Part shown: in pieces, positions 23,301 through 34,512 of the stretch
How the letters are laid out: every line of letters begins with the position of its first letter
Numbering within the stretch: position 1 is the first letter of the stretch
NCBI RefSeq assembly: GCF_025698545.1
Contig: NC_068569.1
Coordinates: 18,538,001-18,602,000, forward strand
DNA length: 64,000 bases
From: Gossypium raimondii
Lineage: Eukaryota > Streptophyta > Magnoliopsida > Malvales > Malvaceae
Direction: 5' to 3'
Position numbers and translations under genes: made by a program
The notes under the pieces: model-generated
What the model was told of the DNA's origin: nothing
Database searches by the model: none
The model's input: only the letters and a program-made list of their open reading frames with translations

Positions 23301-26300
23301 ACAAAAAAGACAAATTATGTATCTTTAAAATGAAAAGGTTGAATGGTCTATGCATAACCTCTCATCAGATTTGGAACAGCAGGAGCCTACAGTGCCATTT
23401 AATAGCATTTGGGATTTGTTGAATACTAGGCAATTGAGGAGAGTTAATGCTTAAAGTTTAATAGAGTGATCTATGTTTCCTTAGTTCATGCTTTGCTTCA
23501 CAGTTCATACATGTGAATCCTTGGTTTGCACCTTGCACCTCAGGATTATGCTCATCCTTGCACCTTTAGCATGCCTCAGACTGCACTGGTCTTGCAATGC
23601 CATCAAGGTAAACTTAATACGGCTAGAATCCTTTTATGCATAGCCAACCAGTCAATCCATTAGGTAAGAGTAAAAGATCCCTTTCAATCACAACAAATGG
23701 GTCAATGTTCTCTTAGTTTCCCATTGACTCTGTGTTCACTCTGAAGTTAAATCCGAATCAATGTGAATTACTTGTATGTTCATGTAACAAAATATTTGTT
23801 CCATATGGTGCTACCTTTATAAATCTTCTTAGATCATCACGGTACTTTCCATTCCACTCAGCCCACCTGCAAAACAGAAATTGAAAGTCATAGAGGAAAG
23901 GTGCACTGTGCTCTTAGAAGTGAAATTTTCCGGGAAGAAAAAAAGAACTATTTGAAGTAGAAAGCTAGAGGTGGAAACCTATGATTAATCACACAATCAT
24001 GCAACTAGGAGATAATAAGTGCAGACTCCAGAAAAGAAAACCAAGAACTGCAGGCAAGCCATAAAAATCTTTTTGTATCCAAAGAAAACTAAGTGATGCC
24101 ATCCTCGCTGACATATACAATGGCAAAAAATAAAGAAATCTTACATAGAAAAGTAGGGAAAATGCCAAAATTGCATGTATCTTTCTCAAAGTTCAAAAAT
24201 CAAAAGAAAACACTCCTCCCTCGAGGTTTCTATAACTAGATTTACTGCCAACTAGGGAGGTTAGTAACAATGACTGCACTTACAAGTTAAAAGTATTATT
24301 TGAAAATGAAATAGTGAAGAAGTAATTTCAGCCAGAGCTGGTCTTACGTGCTCTAAATGCTCTAGTTCCTTAAACAAACAGAATGAAGATCAAATGTTTT
24401 TTTAAGCCAACTACCTGTCCCAGTTAGGAAAACTGCCAACAAGATAGAGCCCTCCACAATCCCAAGGTTCAGCAATAATTTTGCACCTTGATAAGGTAGC
24501 ATCTTTCGCAATAGCCTGGTTCATAAAGAATGAGTCAACAACTCACAAAAGGAAACAGCAACTTGACAGTTCCCCCCCCCCCCCCCCCAAACAAAAAGAA
24601 AAAAAGGAAAAGGCAAAACTCTTAAGAATAAAAGAATTGAGAGCAAAAACTTTAGCAATGCTTTGATTATAATCTTTTAGAATAGGAGAATAAACCTAAC
24701 AAAAAATATCCTCAGTAGATCTGGCTGTTAAACCATAATAGTATGTTGCCCTGTTATCGTACCATGTTAGATCAAAAGGGACTTTAAACCACTGTACTTT
24801 GAATAAAGCAGATATGCAGCGTGTAGCAATTTATAGTGAAAAGGCATTTAAGCCACCTACCCTGATAAGTGGAGGAGCACCAAGAGGAGAACCATCTGTG
24901 CCTCGACAAAGAACACTGGCAAGGTCAAACCGAAATCCATCTATGTGATATTCAACAACCCTACATTTGGTAATAGCAAAGAATAGGAAACATGTCAGCC
25001 AATAAAAAATTGTTGGTTTCACCATATGTTAGGGTTTTCTGGTGTCCAGTAAGAAACTCTTGAAAGACTGAATTTTGTTGGTTCAAAGATAATACACACG
25101 CATAAAAGGTAAGAAAAATAAAATGTTGAACATTATTGATTATTCTCCAGGTGTAATTAAGTATGTTGACTGACTTAAATACAGATTATCCAACTGATTA
25201 AAAGTGTATCATAATTCAGTTAAGCCAATTCTGTTTTTCCTTCTTGAGTTGAAAATTATCCAACTGCAGAACTAAGTGTGTATGCTAAAGCCCATTTAAA
25301 CTTTCTTGAGTTAGTAGTAATTCCCATCAAAAGGAAAACCACAACAGCACTACATCTCAAATTATTTGTACATGAAACAATAATAAAACAGGACTTACAA
25401 TTTAACGAACAACCCAGCAAACACTTAAAAAAAAAAGGGAAATAAGGAAGGAAAGAAAACAATTCAGGACAGGATGTTAAAACCAAAAAAAAAAGGTTTC
25501 AAATTGCTTTAACTAAAAAGAAATATCTATATTATTAGCAGAAAAAGGCATGAGTTCCTATAGGATTCGTATCCATACCAGTGTCTTAAGCTGTCAATTA
25601 TGAGCTCCATGACAACAGGATGATTGCAGTTGAATGTATTCCCTGAAGAACACCAAGTTTGCATCTCAAAAATCTTTATATTAGATAGAGGAAATTATAA
25701 ATCTTCGTAAAAAATAATATAGATCCCAAATTCATCCTGTTTTGCACTCTCTGAAATAATTGTTTTAGACGAATTCTTAACCGCCCAGCAATTGATTCAT
25801 GAGAGTGTAAACACCAGAAAAAGAAGCTAGATGTAAAACTAATGCCTGAGCTAAACCACTATATTTATGAAAGATGAATAAAGTGATCCAAATGTTGAAA
25901 TATTTTACATCTTTATCACAGAGAAGACAAATTCAAAAGACATGCCTCGGGTCATACTCTGCACCAAACTTATGCAAACAGCAAGATCTTGACTTCAGTA
26001 GCATCACAATAACAGATGAGAAACAGAAACATAAGAGGTTGAAAGTTGAAGAAAGATGCTAAATTCTTAATCAGACAAAATTATGGTAGTTTCTTTCTAA
26101 ATTCGAGTGACTTAAGATGGGAATTATCTTTATAATTATCAAAGCAGGCAGAGATCATATCAATAGCTATGTAGACCTGGAAAGAGAAGATATAAGATTC
26201 TGAGAAGTAAGTTAGAAAACAAAACAATCTCAAAAGCAGTCTTGATATTCTAACAAGAGACTAGCAATGAGTTACTTTTACACATCTGCAAGGGAATAGC

Positions 26301-29300
26301 TTTTTTAGGGAAGAAATTTGTGAGTCAACTGTTCTACATCTAGAAAAAGAATAATGGAACAGATTCCTCAAGAAAACCGCAAAAAAAAGCCAAGTAGGAA
26401 ACTCGGATTACCACAGCCAGAGAAGTTTAGCAGTTGACCTTTGTTGTTTAAGTCCACCATGTAATAAACCTGCAAATGAATTAGTAGGATACAACACCTG
26501 TGAGGGAAATATGTTGCATCAATAAGGAACATGATTTCTAATGCTGAAATGCCTTACTACAGTTATGGGGGAAAAGAGAAAAAAGAAAAACCACCTTGTT
26601 ATCTATGCCACGAAATGAAGTGGTATAAGGATGCTTATCATCAGCTTCATTAGTGTGATTATAAACAACATCCAAAATCACCTGCATGAAAATAAAAAGT
26701 CAAGAAACACAACAATAAGCATATTTCATACTTGCAATGGAACAACAAGAAGGAAATTATCACCAATTGTACATTATGTAGTCTACTAACCATAGTGATA
26801 AAAGACAGTTACCTCAATTCCAGCCCCATGCAAGGCTTTAACCATTTCTTTGAACTCCCGAGAAGCACTAACAGCTCCTCCACCACCACTACCATAACGA
26901 CTCATAGGAGCAAAGAAATTTATCGTCGAGTAACCCCATGTATTGATCTTAAATTAAAAAATAAAACAAACAGGATTCTCAGTGTTATTAAAATTTCACT
27001 ACAATTAACATATACAAATTATTTAATTTATTTTTAAATAGGGTCACTGTAACAGAGCAGGTGTGACAAAAGAGCACACTATAAGACCTTGGTCCAAGAA
27101 AATTAATCCAGATAATCACAAACTGTTGTAACATGTTATTAATGGGTTTGGCATTTCATTAAGTAGTTGGAATCCTATGAACACTATCCACAAGGTGGGA
27201 TCAACTACTTCAAACTATAAATAGAACCTAAACTTTCAAGTTCAGTGCAAAATATATACCAACTTATAAATTGATAACAAACTGAGCAACTGTGAAAAGA
27301 GCAGTGAAGTTAGTAACATTAAATACGTTTTGAGACCCAAAAAAAGTGTGCGTGCTTATTGAATATTCTAGTTACCATGTGATCTCTGGGATTGGGGCGC
27401 CTTTGAAACTCAAACTCGTCAAACTCAAAGACAGGAAGCAACTCCACTGCATTGATTCCAAGTTCTAGAAGGTGTGGGATCTTTAAAGAAAATTCAACAA
27501 AAAAACTGTCAGATAAATATTTGAAAAGAGTCCAATCATTTCTCTACAGACACAAATATGTAATCAACTCTCTGGAATAAGACATCCATGCAGAATGAAA
27601 GAAGTTACTCTTAACAAAATTTCCTTTAGCATGTTGATTGTCATATGGAGCACATGGCAGTTCTCTAGAGATAACAACATAATACTATGGCTTCATTCTC
27701 CCCAACCATTCTCATGCTTCTTAGTGCATATATTATCTTGCTAAGATTAATAGGGACAACTTAATTAGTTTGCATAAAAAAGTTGCTCTTCATTCAAGGA
27801 AGAGAACAACTGATGTTACAAGCATTGCAAATCCATCCTTTCAGGATGCCCTAACCCTAATGCCCATGTCTTAAACCAAAACCTGTGTTTGTGTCAATGA
27901 TAAGTATCTATGTCATATGCTCAACTCTCAGTTATCAGTCACAGAGTTAAGATTGAATCAACACATCACCATGGCTTAATTATGTTAAAATGCAAACTGA
28001 AAGCACTATTAAATCTTGTAACTAATACATTATCCAAATAGCAATTTCTTAAAATGTGATGGAGCATAATGCAATAAATAAATACCTTCTCTATCAGACC
28101 AGCATAAGTGCCCCGTATATCTTGATCCAAGCAACTAGATTCGTCAGCTGTAAATGCACGAACATTCATTTCATATACGACAAGTTCTCTCTGCAATCAA
28201 GTGGAAAGTGTCATAAAAATTGAGCTGCAGAAATATTCACAGATGAGATGAACCACAAACTCAATGACTTTGATTCTAAACAAAAAAAATAGAACTTGAG
28301 GAGAACTTAATATGTGGCATAAGTGACATGGGATCCATTTACAAGATATAAAAGATAAACTTACTTCAGATATGCATCAAACAAAAGTTGCAAAACGTGA
28401 GAAAGAAAGAAACAACAAACAAACGAATGACTGATCTACCCAATAGGAGAATTGGCTGTGGGCCACAAAAACAAACTTTCTTGCCCATACCTCGGGGATA
28501 TTTGGGAGCTTGTAGTCTTCTCCCCAGTCAAAAGGCAAGCTATCAAAATCATATGTTCCAAGAAATTTTGATAATTTATGCTTTGCATCTCCAAAATTTC
28601 GACGACCTTCTACTAGCTTTGCATAAGGATCTATAAGAACATTGTTGCTGTCAAACCGATGCCCTTTGTCCCAATCTTTGGGACCATCAATGCGATAACC
28701 ATAGAGGACATTGCTCCGAGGCAAATCCTACATTTGGAGAGTCATTTTGGTGCAACCAGAAATCAGACTACATCATGGCAAGAAAATTAAAGAGTTGCTT
28801 CCACTGTTCAAGTATGCATATTAAAGACAACGAAATAAGAGAAGTTGATTCTAATTCAGAAACAAAGAAATTATTTCAAGAATCTTGCTAGAAATACTAC
28901 CTCAATGCATATGTGCCAAATATCTCCAGTTTTGTTGAGATTAGGGTCCAAAGAAAATTCGATCATTCCACCAGCCAGCATGTCAAGTTCTCCCCTGATA
29001 TACATTACCACAACAACAATGAATTACTCATCATCAACAATATTGACAAACACTACAAATATAAAGGAAGAGCAAACTTTTATACACATTTTTTCGTGAA
29101 CAAAGAAATATCTGAACATATTTTTTCGTATATCTTTCCTATTTAGGAGAAAAAAAAAGCCAGTCATGAGATATCAATTTTACATGTATGATATAAAATA
29201 ACATGAAGTCCACGCTAGAGGATAATAAGTTTACATAAGCTCACAAAGTAATTTAATTAAAAACAGACAAAATGAAAACAACGAATCAGGTTAACTTATC

Positions 29301-30580
29301 CCAGAAGAATAAGTACACAGATAATATAATGTATAAAGCAAAAAGAGGCAGTATTGTTACCTCTGGGGAAGTGATAAGCAAAGTGTAACTGCAGTCGCAT
29401 GCTGTGAAAAAATGGCAAAATTGATCCCATTATCAACTTCTGATGCACCTAATGGAAATGCCTGACCTGGAAAAATTTTAAAGGATGGTGTGGCTTCTGC
29501 CATTTCAGGGGCCTCTTCCTGAAATTGCAGAGAGTGAATAAATAATGGTTTAGATCAATATATAGTGTTAGTATACATACATTGCTTCTTAGTCAGGACC
29601 AGTATCATATTTGCAAAACAAGCAAACTTAGAAAAAAAATGCAAAAGAAGTGAGCATAATAAAAGACAGAGTACTAATAATAGCAGGGCTTTTTTTTGGC
29701 TAAGCTACTAATAAAAAGCAGGTGCATGGAGCAAGTAAGGATTTTTGCAATTTACTATCAAGATGACATTTGGCCACACATCATGCACTATCCATGCAAG
29801 TTTACATCTTAAACGTGAGTAAGAGAAACAGAAGAGTAAGGTCAACTTCATTTACCTCCCTAGTCCCTTATAACTCCCACATTTCAATATTGCAGAACAA
29901 ACTCAATGAAAGAGAAACAAATTCAGGAGATTAAGATACCTCAAGTACACGTTCTCTTGCCTGACGCCCGTAGACGTTTGCTGTCCTATGCTTGACACGG
30001 CTCCTTGCCTTGCAATATGCCCAAACACTCAATCACATTGCCCCTCTTTTTTTTAGTCAAATTGGAAATTTTTATGGCATCATTATAAGCATAGACATGC
30101 CTTACTTGAAAGTCGTTGCCCGCTGCTGCTACTGAATGCAATTCTACTCCACTTCAATCTAAAGTATCACTATCATATGTCAATAAATTACCCAAACTAA
30201 CTGCTAAAAAAAACGCAAAAACAAGACATCCCATTTCAATATACACCATTTTCACTAGCTACCCTTAATAATTTACCGAAATAATAACATGAAATTCTCC
30301 CAATTGAGACCCGATCGAAACTTTTTCACCATTTTTTTAATTACAAGAGCTTAACAGAATATAAAAATTGAACCCATTCATATTAACTTTTTTCCTGTTT
30401 AACCCCAAGACCTGAGAAATAATATATATCAGAAAACACCAAGGTATGCATTTAAAAAAAAGGAGCATACCCCATTTGAAAATGAGAAGAAGCTCGGAAG
30501 GAAGAAAGGGTTGCATTTGCGGAAGCGAAGGAAGGAAACTTGGTACCATTTGATTTGGATATAAAAGATGAGTGTAGCAT
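20325..30580 (-). CDS. ISA3: Isoamylase 3, chloroplastic (starch debranching enzyme)
   Basis: Twenty-three exons, all with GT-AG borders and consistent phase, encode 753 residues: 30471-30580, 29940-30003, 29361-29518, 28901-28994, 28491-28727, 28086-28190, 27376-27480, 26813-26947, 26595-26681, 26412-26469, 25579-25642, 24861-24960, 24415-24515, 23815-23866, 22724-22786, 22138-22227, 21965-22037, 21669-21748, 21340-21444, 21166-21264, 21021-21082, 20670-20778, 20325-20435. The Ser-rich N-terminus ([15 protein letters not shown]) is a plastid transit peptide. A CBM48 N-domain follows, then the GH13 barrel with DVVYNH (340-345), nucleophile Asp418 in DGFRFDLA, acid Glu455 in IAEPWD and Asp528 in VIAHDG. 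All three catalytic residues are present, unlike ISA2. ISA3 hydrolyses alpha-1,6 branches of short-branched glucans during night-time starch breakdown. The gene looks intact. Introns are AT-rich; those after exons 12 and 16 contain C or A homopolymers. Confidence 0.96.
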
Positions 30581-30895
30581 CTTTGCTTTCCTATATTTCT
30601 ATCCTTATCTTATTATTCTCTTTTCCTTTGGGTAACGAAAAGACCAAACATGGAATGGATGAGATACTTGATCCTAACCCCAGACCAGAAGTTAAATAAG
30701 GATTCCAATATTAAAAAAAAAAAAAGAGGGCAGAAAAGAAACAGCTCGAAGTGAGTGAGTCTTCCGTATTCCTCTGTGTTAAGCAACAGCAATAATAATC
30801 TATGGGGATTGGATAGGGAAGAGACGAGAGATCAGTGAAGACTGATTAAGGTTTGGAGAGAGTACTGAATATGGAAGCGGGGAAGTCTGGTCTGC

Positions 30896-30901
30896 CACGT
30901 G
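30896..30901 (-). promoter_or_regulatory. G-box (CACGTG), upstream of ISA3
   Basis: CCACGTGA about 316 bp upstream of the ISA3 ATG. G-boxes bind bZIP and bHLH factors, including PIFs. A second copy lies exactly 50 bp further upstream. Confidence 0.5.
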
Positions 30902-30945
30902 AACGGAAGCGCGAGTTTTCCATGGAAACTTTCATGCGACAGTTA

Positions 30946-30951
30946 CACGTG
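30946..30951 (-). promoter_or_regulatory. Second G-box (CACGTG), upstream of ISA3
   Basis: ACACGTGT, a full 8-base palindrome, lies 50 bp from the other G-box. Paired G-boxes often mark light- or circadian-regulated promoters, which fits a diurnal starch-degradation gene. Regulation here is inferred only. Confidence 0.5.
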
Positions 30952-31489
30952 TGTTTTTTTATTTTTATTTCTTTTTGCTAATGCAAGCTTGCTTAGAATA
31001 TCATTCATTCATTCATTGAAATCATGAAATCCTTGGATCTAGCTATCTTTATCTTTCAAAATATCTCTCTTTTAAGCACCCTGACGTGATTTTTTTTGTG
31101 AGGTCATGTAGATTGAGCGATGGACCCATACCCAACCCATAGGCCCAATATTCACAATTTGCCTCTTATTCTTCATTTTTGAAGCAAAATCTCATGCTAA
31201 ACTGCGACCCACAATTATAAAACAGAAATTGCTTTATTTAGCCATCATTGTTTTTAATTTTATCATAGAGCTCCATGTGGTAGAAGCTAATATAGAAATT
31301 GTAGTTTCAAAAGCATTAATTAGGAATTGAGTTTCCAAGGCAAAAAACTGGTACCAAGGCATGTATTTGTTAAATTTTTTGACACTTGGATGGTAATTGT
31401 TCCATTTTTTTATTAATGATTTATTATCCCGGTTGCTTGGTTGACCAGCATTGAGATTATGGTTCTCCGTAACTGCTACAACACCCTAG

Positions 31490-34400
31490 TGTCGCGGGGC
31501 TAGACCTTTCGTCTCGCAAACCGTGCGGCCTTAGGCGATCCGTTTGCTCCAAACTCGCCTAAGTCAGCCTTTACGCCCAAAAGTGAGGATTCCTTAGAAT
31601 TCCTCCAAAGCACCAATTTATATAGCGGAAGCGATTGTGCCAAAAGAAGCTACAAAAGAACAACAGAAAGAGCGCTCGCAAAGTGTTTGAGTAAATGCTC
31701 TCAATTCTTATTCACAAAGAATAATGAAACAATTCAAGAATGAGTACAAATGAGGGGGAGGCTCTCTATTTATAGTTGAGCTCCCCCAAAACCGATGGCT
31801 ACAATTAAAAGCTGTATTCAATTAGGACTCTAAGTTTACAGAACTAGAAGCTGTGTACAATTAGAACTTCTAAGACTACATAGTCCTATCTTCATTATCG
31901 AGCCAATCAGGCTTCAATCTGACAGGCCTGTCCAACAGCTCTTTGAATCGGGCCAGTTCTCGTAGGCCAAATGATCCCCATCTGAGCAACAGACCTCCAT
32001 TGGATGCATTTGGTGCGCTGGTCACGGGCTTTGAACTGCGGCCCGTGACATTCTCCCCCTACTTATTCTCGCAACGCCCTCGTTGCGACTTCTGAATGGC
32101 ACTGACCTGATTCGCCTCGGTCTTGTCTCGTCGCCTTAGCCTTTCCCTTTCTTCGGGATTTTTGCCTCGGCTTCCGTCACTTCTTAACTCGAGCCGTCCT
32201 ACTCGTCGCATTTACTCTGGTCAACTATCCCACATGCATCGCTTCTTTTCCTTTGAAGTCTGATGCACCACCCACCTCTCCCATAGGTGGAAGCCTTGTC
32301 GATGACTCGGCCAACTCCGACGCTTCACTCAACTTGAGCCTCATTGGTCTCAGCTTCAGTGTTTTCATCGCAACTCTTTCCTCTAAGTTCGATGACAAAC
32401 TCACCTCTTCCTTGGGTGGAAGCCCCTCCGATGACTCACCAAGCTCAGATGTTGCCTTCCTTTTGACTCCGGCTTGCTTTGGACAGTTCCGCAACTCATG
32501 CGGACTATGGCACAAGAAGCACTTTACTCGCTTCTTTTTGCTCCTCTTTACCCTCTTGGCTTCGGCTTTTCCCTTGCTCGAACCAAGCTTCTTGGGCTCA
32601 TTGTCTGCTCCATCGTTCCCCTCGATGACAGACTTTCTCGAACACTTCCGCAACCTATGCGGACCATGACACAAGAAGCACTACACTGGCTTCTTCTCGC
32701 TTTCGGCCTCCTTGGCTTCGACACCCCTTTCGCTCAAACCAAGTACCAAGGCCTTACCCACCGGCTTCTCCTTAAGCACGGATTTCCTCGGACATTTCTT
32801 CAACATGTGTGGACCGTCACAGAGAAAGCATTTTAGCTTGTCCCTTTTCCTCTTGAGTTTTTTTCTCCCAACTCGTGGTTTCCCATTACCACCATTGTCG
32901 CCGTTGCCATTGCCATTAACACTATCTTCCTTGTGATTCATTTCACATACGCCCCTTCTATCGGACTTGGAAGACCCAAGCTTGTCTTTCCCTAGACCAA
33001 GCTTCACCACGGACTCAACTACCGTCATGGCTTTCGATAGCTTTTGGACACCTCTTTGTTCCACCTCCTGTCTGACCCACGGCTTCAATCCATTCTGAAA
33101 AGCAAGCAATGCCTCTCTTTCGGTCACCTCTGAAACTTGGAGCATGAGTTCCTTGAACTCTCGAACATACTCCCCCACTGTGCCCTGTTGCGTTATTCCT
33201 TGCAACTTTGTCCGAGCTTCTTCCTCGGCAAACTGTGGGTAAAACTCTCCCTTCAACTCGTATTGGAACTCTTGCCACGTCCCAATCTCACCTTGCCTTT
33301 TATCTGTGGTCCTACCTCGCCACCATAAAAGCGCAATGTCAGTAAGAAACATTGAAGCAGTGTTTACCTTAACCGCATCCTCCATGATGCCTTTGGCACG
33401 GAAGTAGTTTTCCATCCTCCACAAGAAATTGTCCACATCACATGTAGACCTTGTCCCCACAAACTTTTTCGGCTTCGGGACATCCTCATTACTGAGTGCT
33501 GCATTTGCCACTCCTTTCCCCACGGCTGCTCGACACAAGGCCAGCTCTCCCTCGAGCTCCTCTATTCTTGTGCTCAGAGCCCTCGTTGTGACCATTGTTT
33601 CCTCCTTCAAAGCCCTCATCATGGTCTCGAGAGCATCATTCCTTTCCGACAGTTTATCCCTGTGTGAATTAAACAACTCGTTTACCTTATCCATGGTGGA
33701 ACCAAGAGACATCTTTACATAGTCTCTGAACTGCTCCTTCCAGTTAGCTATGCGATCCTCGACCCCATCGAGTGCCTCCTTTACATCCTCCATGGATCCC
33801 TCGAGTTTTTCCACACGTTCCTCTACTGCCGATAATGTCTCCCTCAAAGACTTCATCGCCCACATTTGTTCGAACTCTTCTTTCGACATCCCAACGGTGC
33901 CTTTGAACCAACAACTCAGATATCACTTGGTTCAAAACTTGGCTCGGATACCACTTGTCACGGGGCTAGACCTTTCGTCTCGCAAACCGTGCGGCCTTAG
34001 GCGATCCGTTTGCTCCAAACTCGCCTAAGTTAGCCTTTACGCCCAAAAGTGAAGATTCCTTAGAATTCCTCCAAGGCACCAATTTATATAGCGGAAGCGA
34101 TTGTGCCAAAAGAAGCTACAAAAGAACAACAGAAAGAGCGCTCGCAAAGTGTTTGAGTAACTGCTCTCAATTCTTATTCACAAAGAATAATGAAACAATT
34201 CAGGAGTGAGTACAAATGAGGGGGAGGCTCTCTATTTATAGTTGAGCTCCCCCAAAACCGATGGCTACAATTAAAAGCTGTATTCAATTAGGACTCTAAG
34301 TTTACAGAACTAGAAGCTGTGTACAATTAGAACTTCTAAGACTACATAGTCCTATCTTCATTATCGAGCCAATCAGCTTCAATCGACAGCTCGTCCAATG

Positions 34401-34512
34401 ACTCTTTGAATCGGGCGGCTTCTCGTGGCCAAATGATCCCCATCTGAGCAACAGACATCCATTGGATGCATTTGGTGCGCTGGTCACGGGCTTTGAACTG
34501 CGGCCCGTGACA
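31490..34512 (-). mobile_element. Gag-only LTR retrotransposon (TR-GAG type)
   Basis: LTRs at 31490-32050 (561 bp) and 33956-34512 (557 bp) begin TGTCGCGGGG or TGTCACGGGG and end GTGACA. On the minus strand the primer-binding site (AGTGGTATCCGAGC) follows the LTR at 33956, and a purine tract (AGGGGGAGAA) precedes the LTR at 31490-32050. CTAG is found on both sides (31486-31489 and 34513-34516). The interior encodes only gag, in 402 codons, an amber stop, and a further 152 codons. There is no protease, reverse transcriptase or integrase. The LTRs are nearly identical except for a few indels near 31912-31975 and 34376-34435, so insertion was fairly recent. Confidence 0.9.
32225..33889 (-). CDS. 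Retrotransposon gag with three zinc knuckles, amber-interrupted
   Basis: The ATG at 33889 opens 402 residues. An N-terminal coiled coil (about residues 15-125, Glu/Lys/Leu-rich) is followed by the retrotransposon gag domain at about 150-290 (DNFLWRMENYFRAKG, ALLWWRGR, TVGEYVREFKELMLQ). A knuckle CFLCDGPHMLKKC follows near the end. A TAG at 32681-32683 stops this frame, but the same frame continues directly with CFLCHGPHRLRKC and then CFLCHSPHELRNC before ending at 32225. All three knuckles share C-x2-C-x3-H-x4-C spacing, one residue shorter than the usual CCHC. The stop sits where the neighbouring copies have Lys before CFLC, so a single AAG-to-TAG change or programmed readthrough would explain it. 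No enzyme domain is present, so the element depends on a partner in trans. Confidence 0.85.

Larger units (their letters stand above)
30581..31489. other. 5' flank of ISA3
   Basis: Contains the probable ISA3 leader and promoter, including two G-boxes listed separately. The rest is AT-rich with no gene. A short ATTC repeat lies at about 31002-31016. Confidence 0.45.

Noticed and set aside
24560-24590. Long C homopolymer in an ISA3 intron as a possible regulatory motif
   Set aside because: Simple mononucleotide run, similar to those at 332 and 22076; length may be unreliable and no function is supported.
32253-32836. Overlapping plus-strand open frames up to 138 codons
   Set aside because: They are antisense shadows of the retrotransposon gag on the minus strand.
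33015-33278. Second minus-strand frame within gag
   Set aside because: Out-of-frame reading of the same gag coding sequence, no independent domain.
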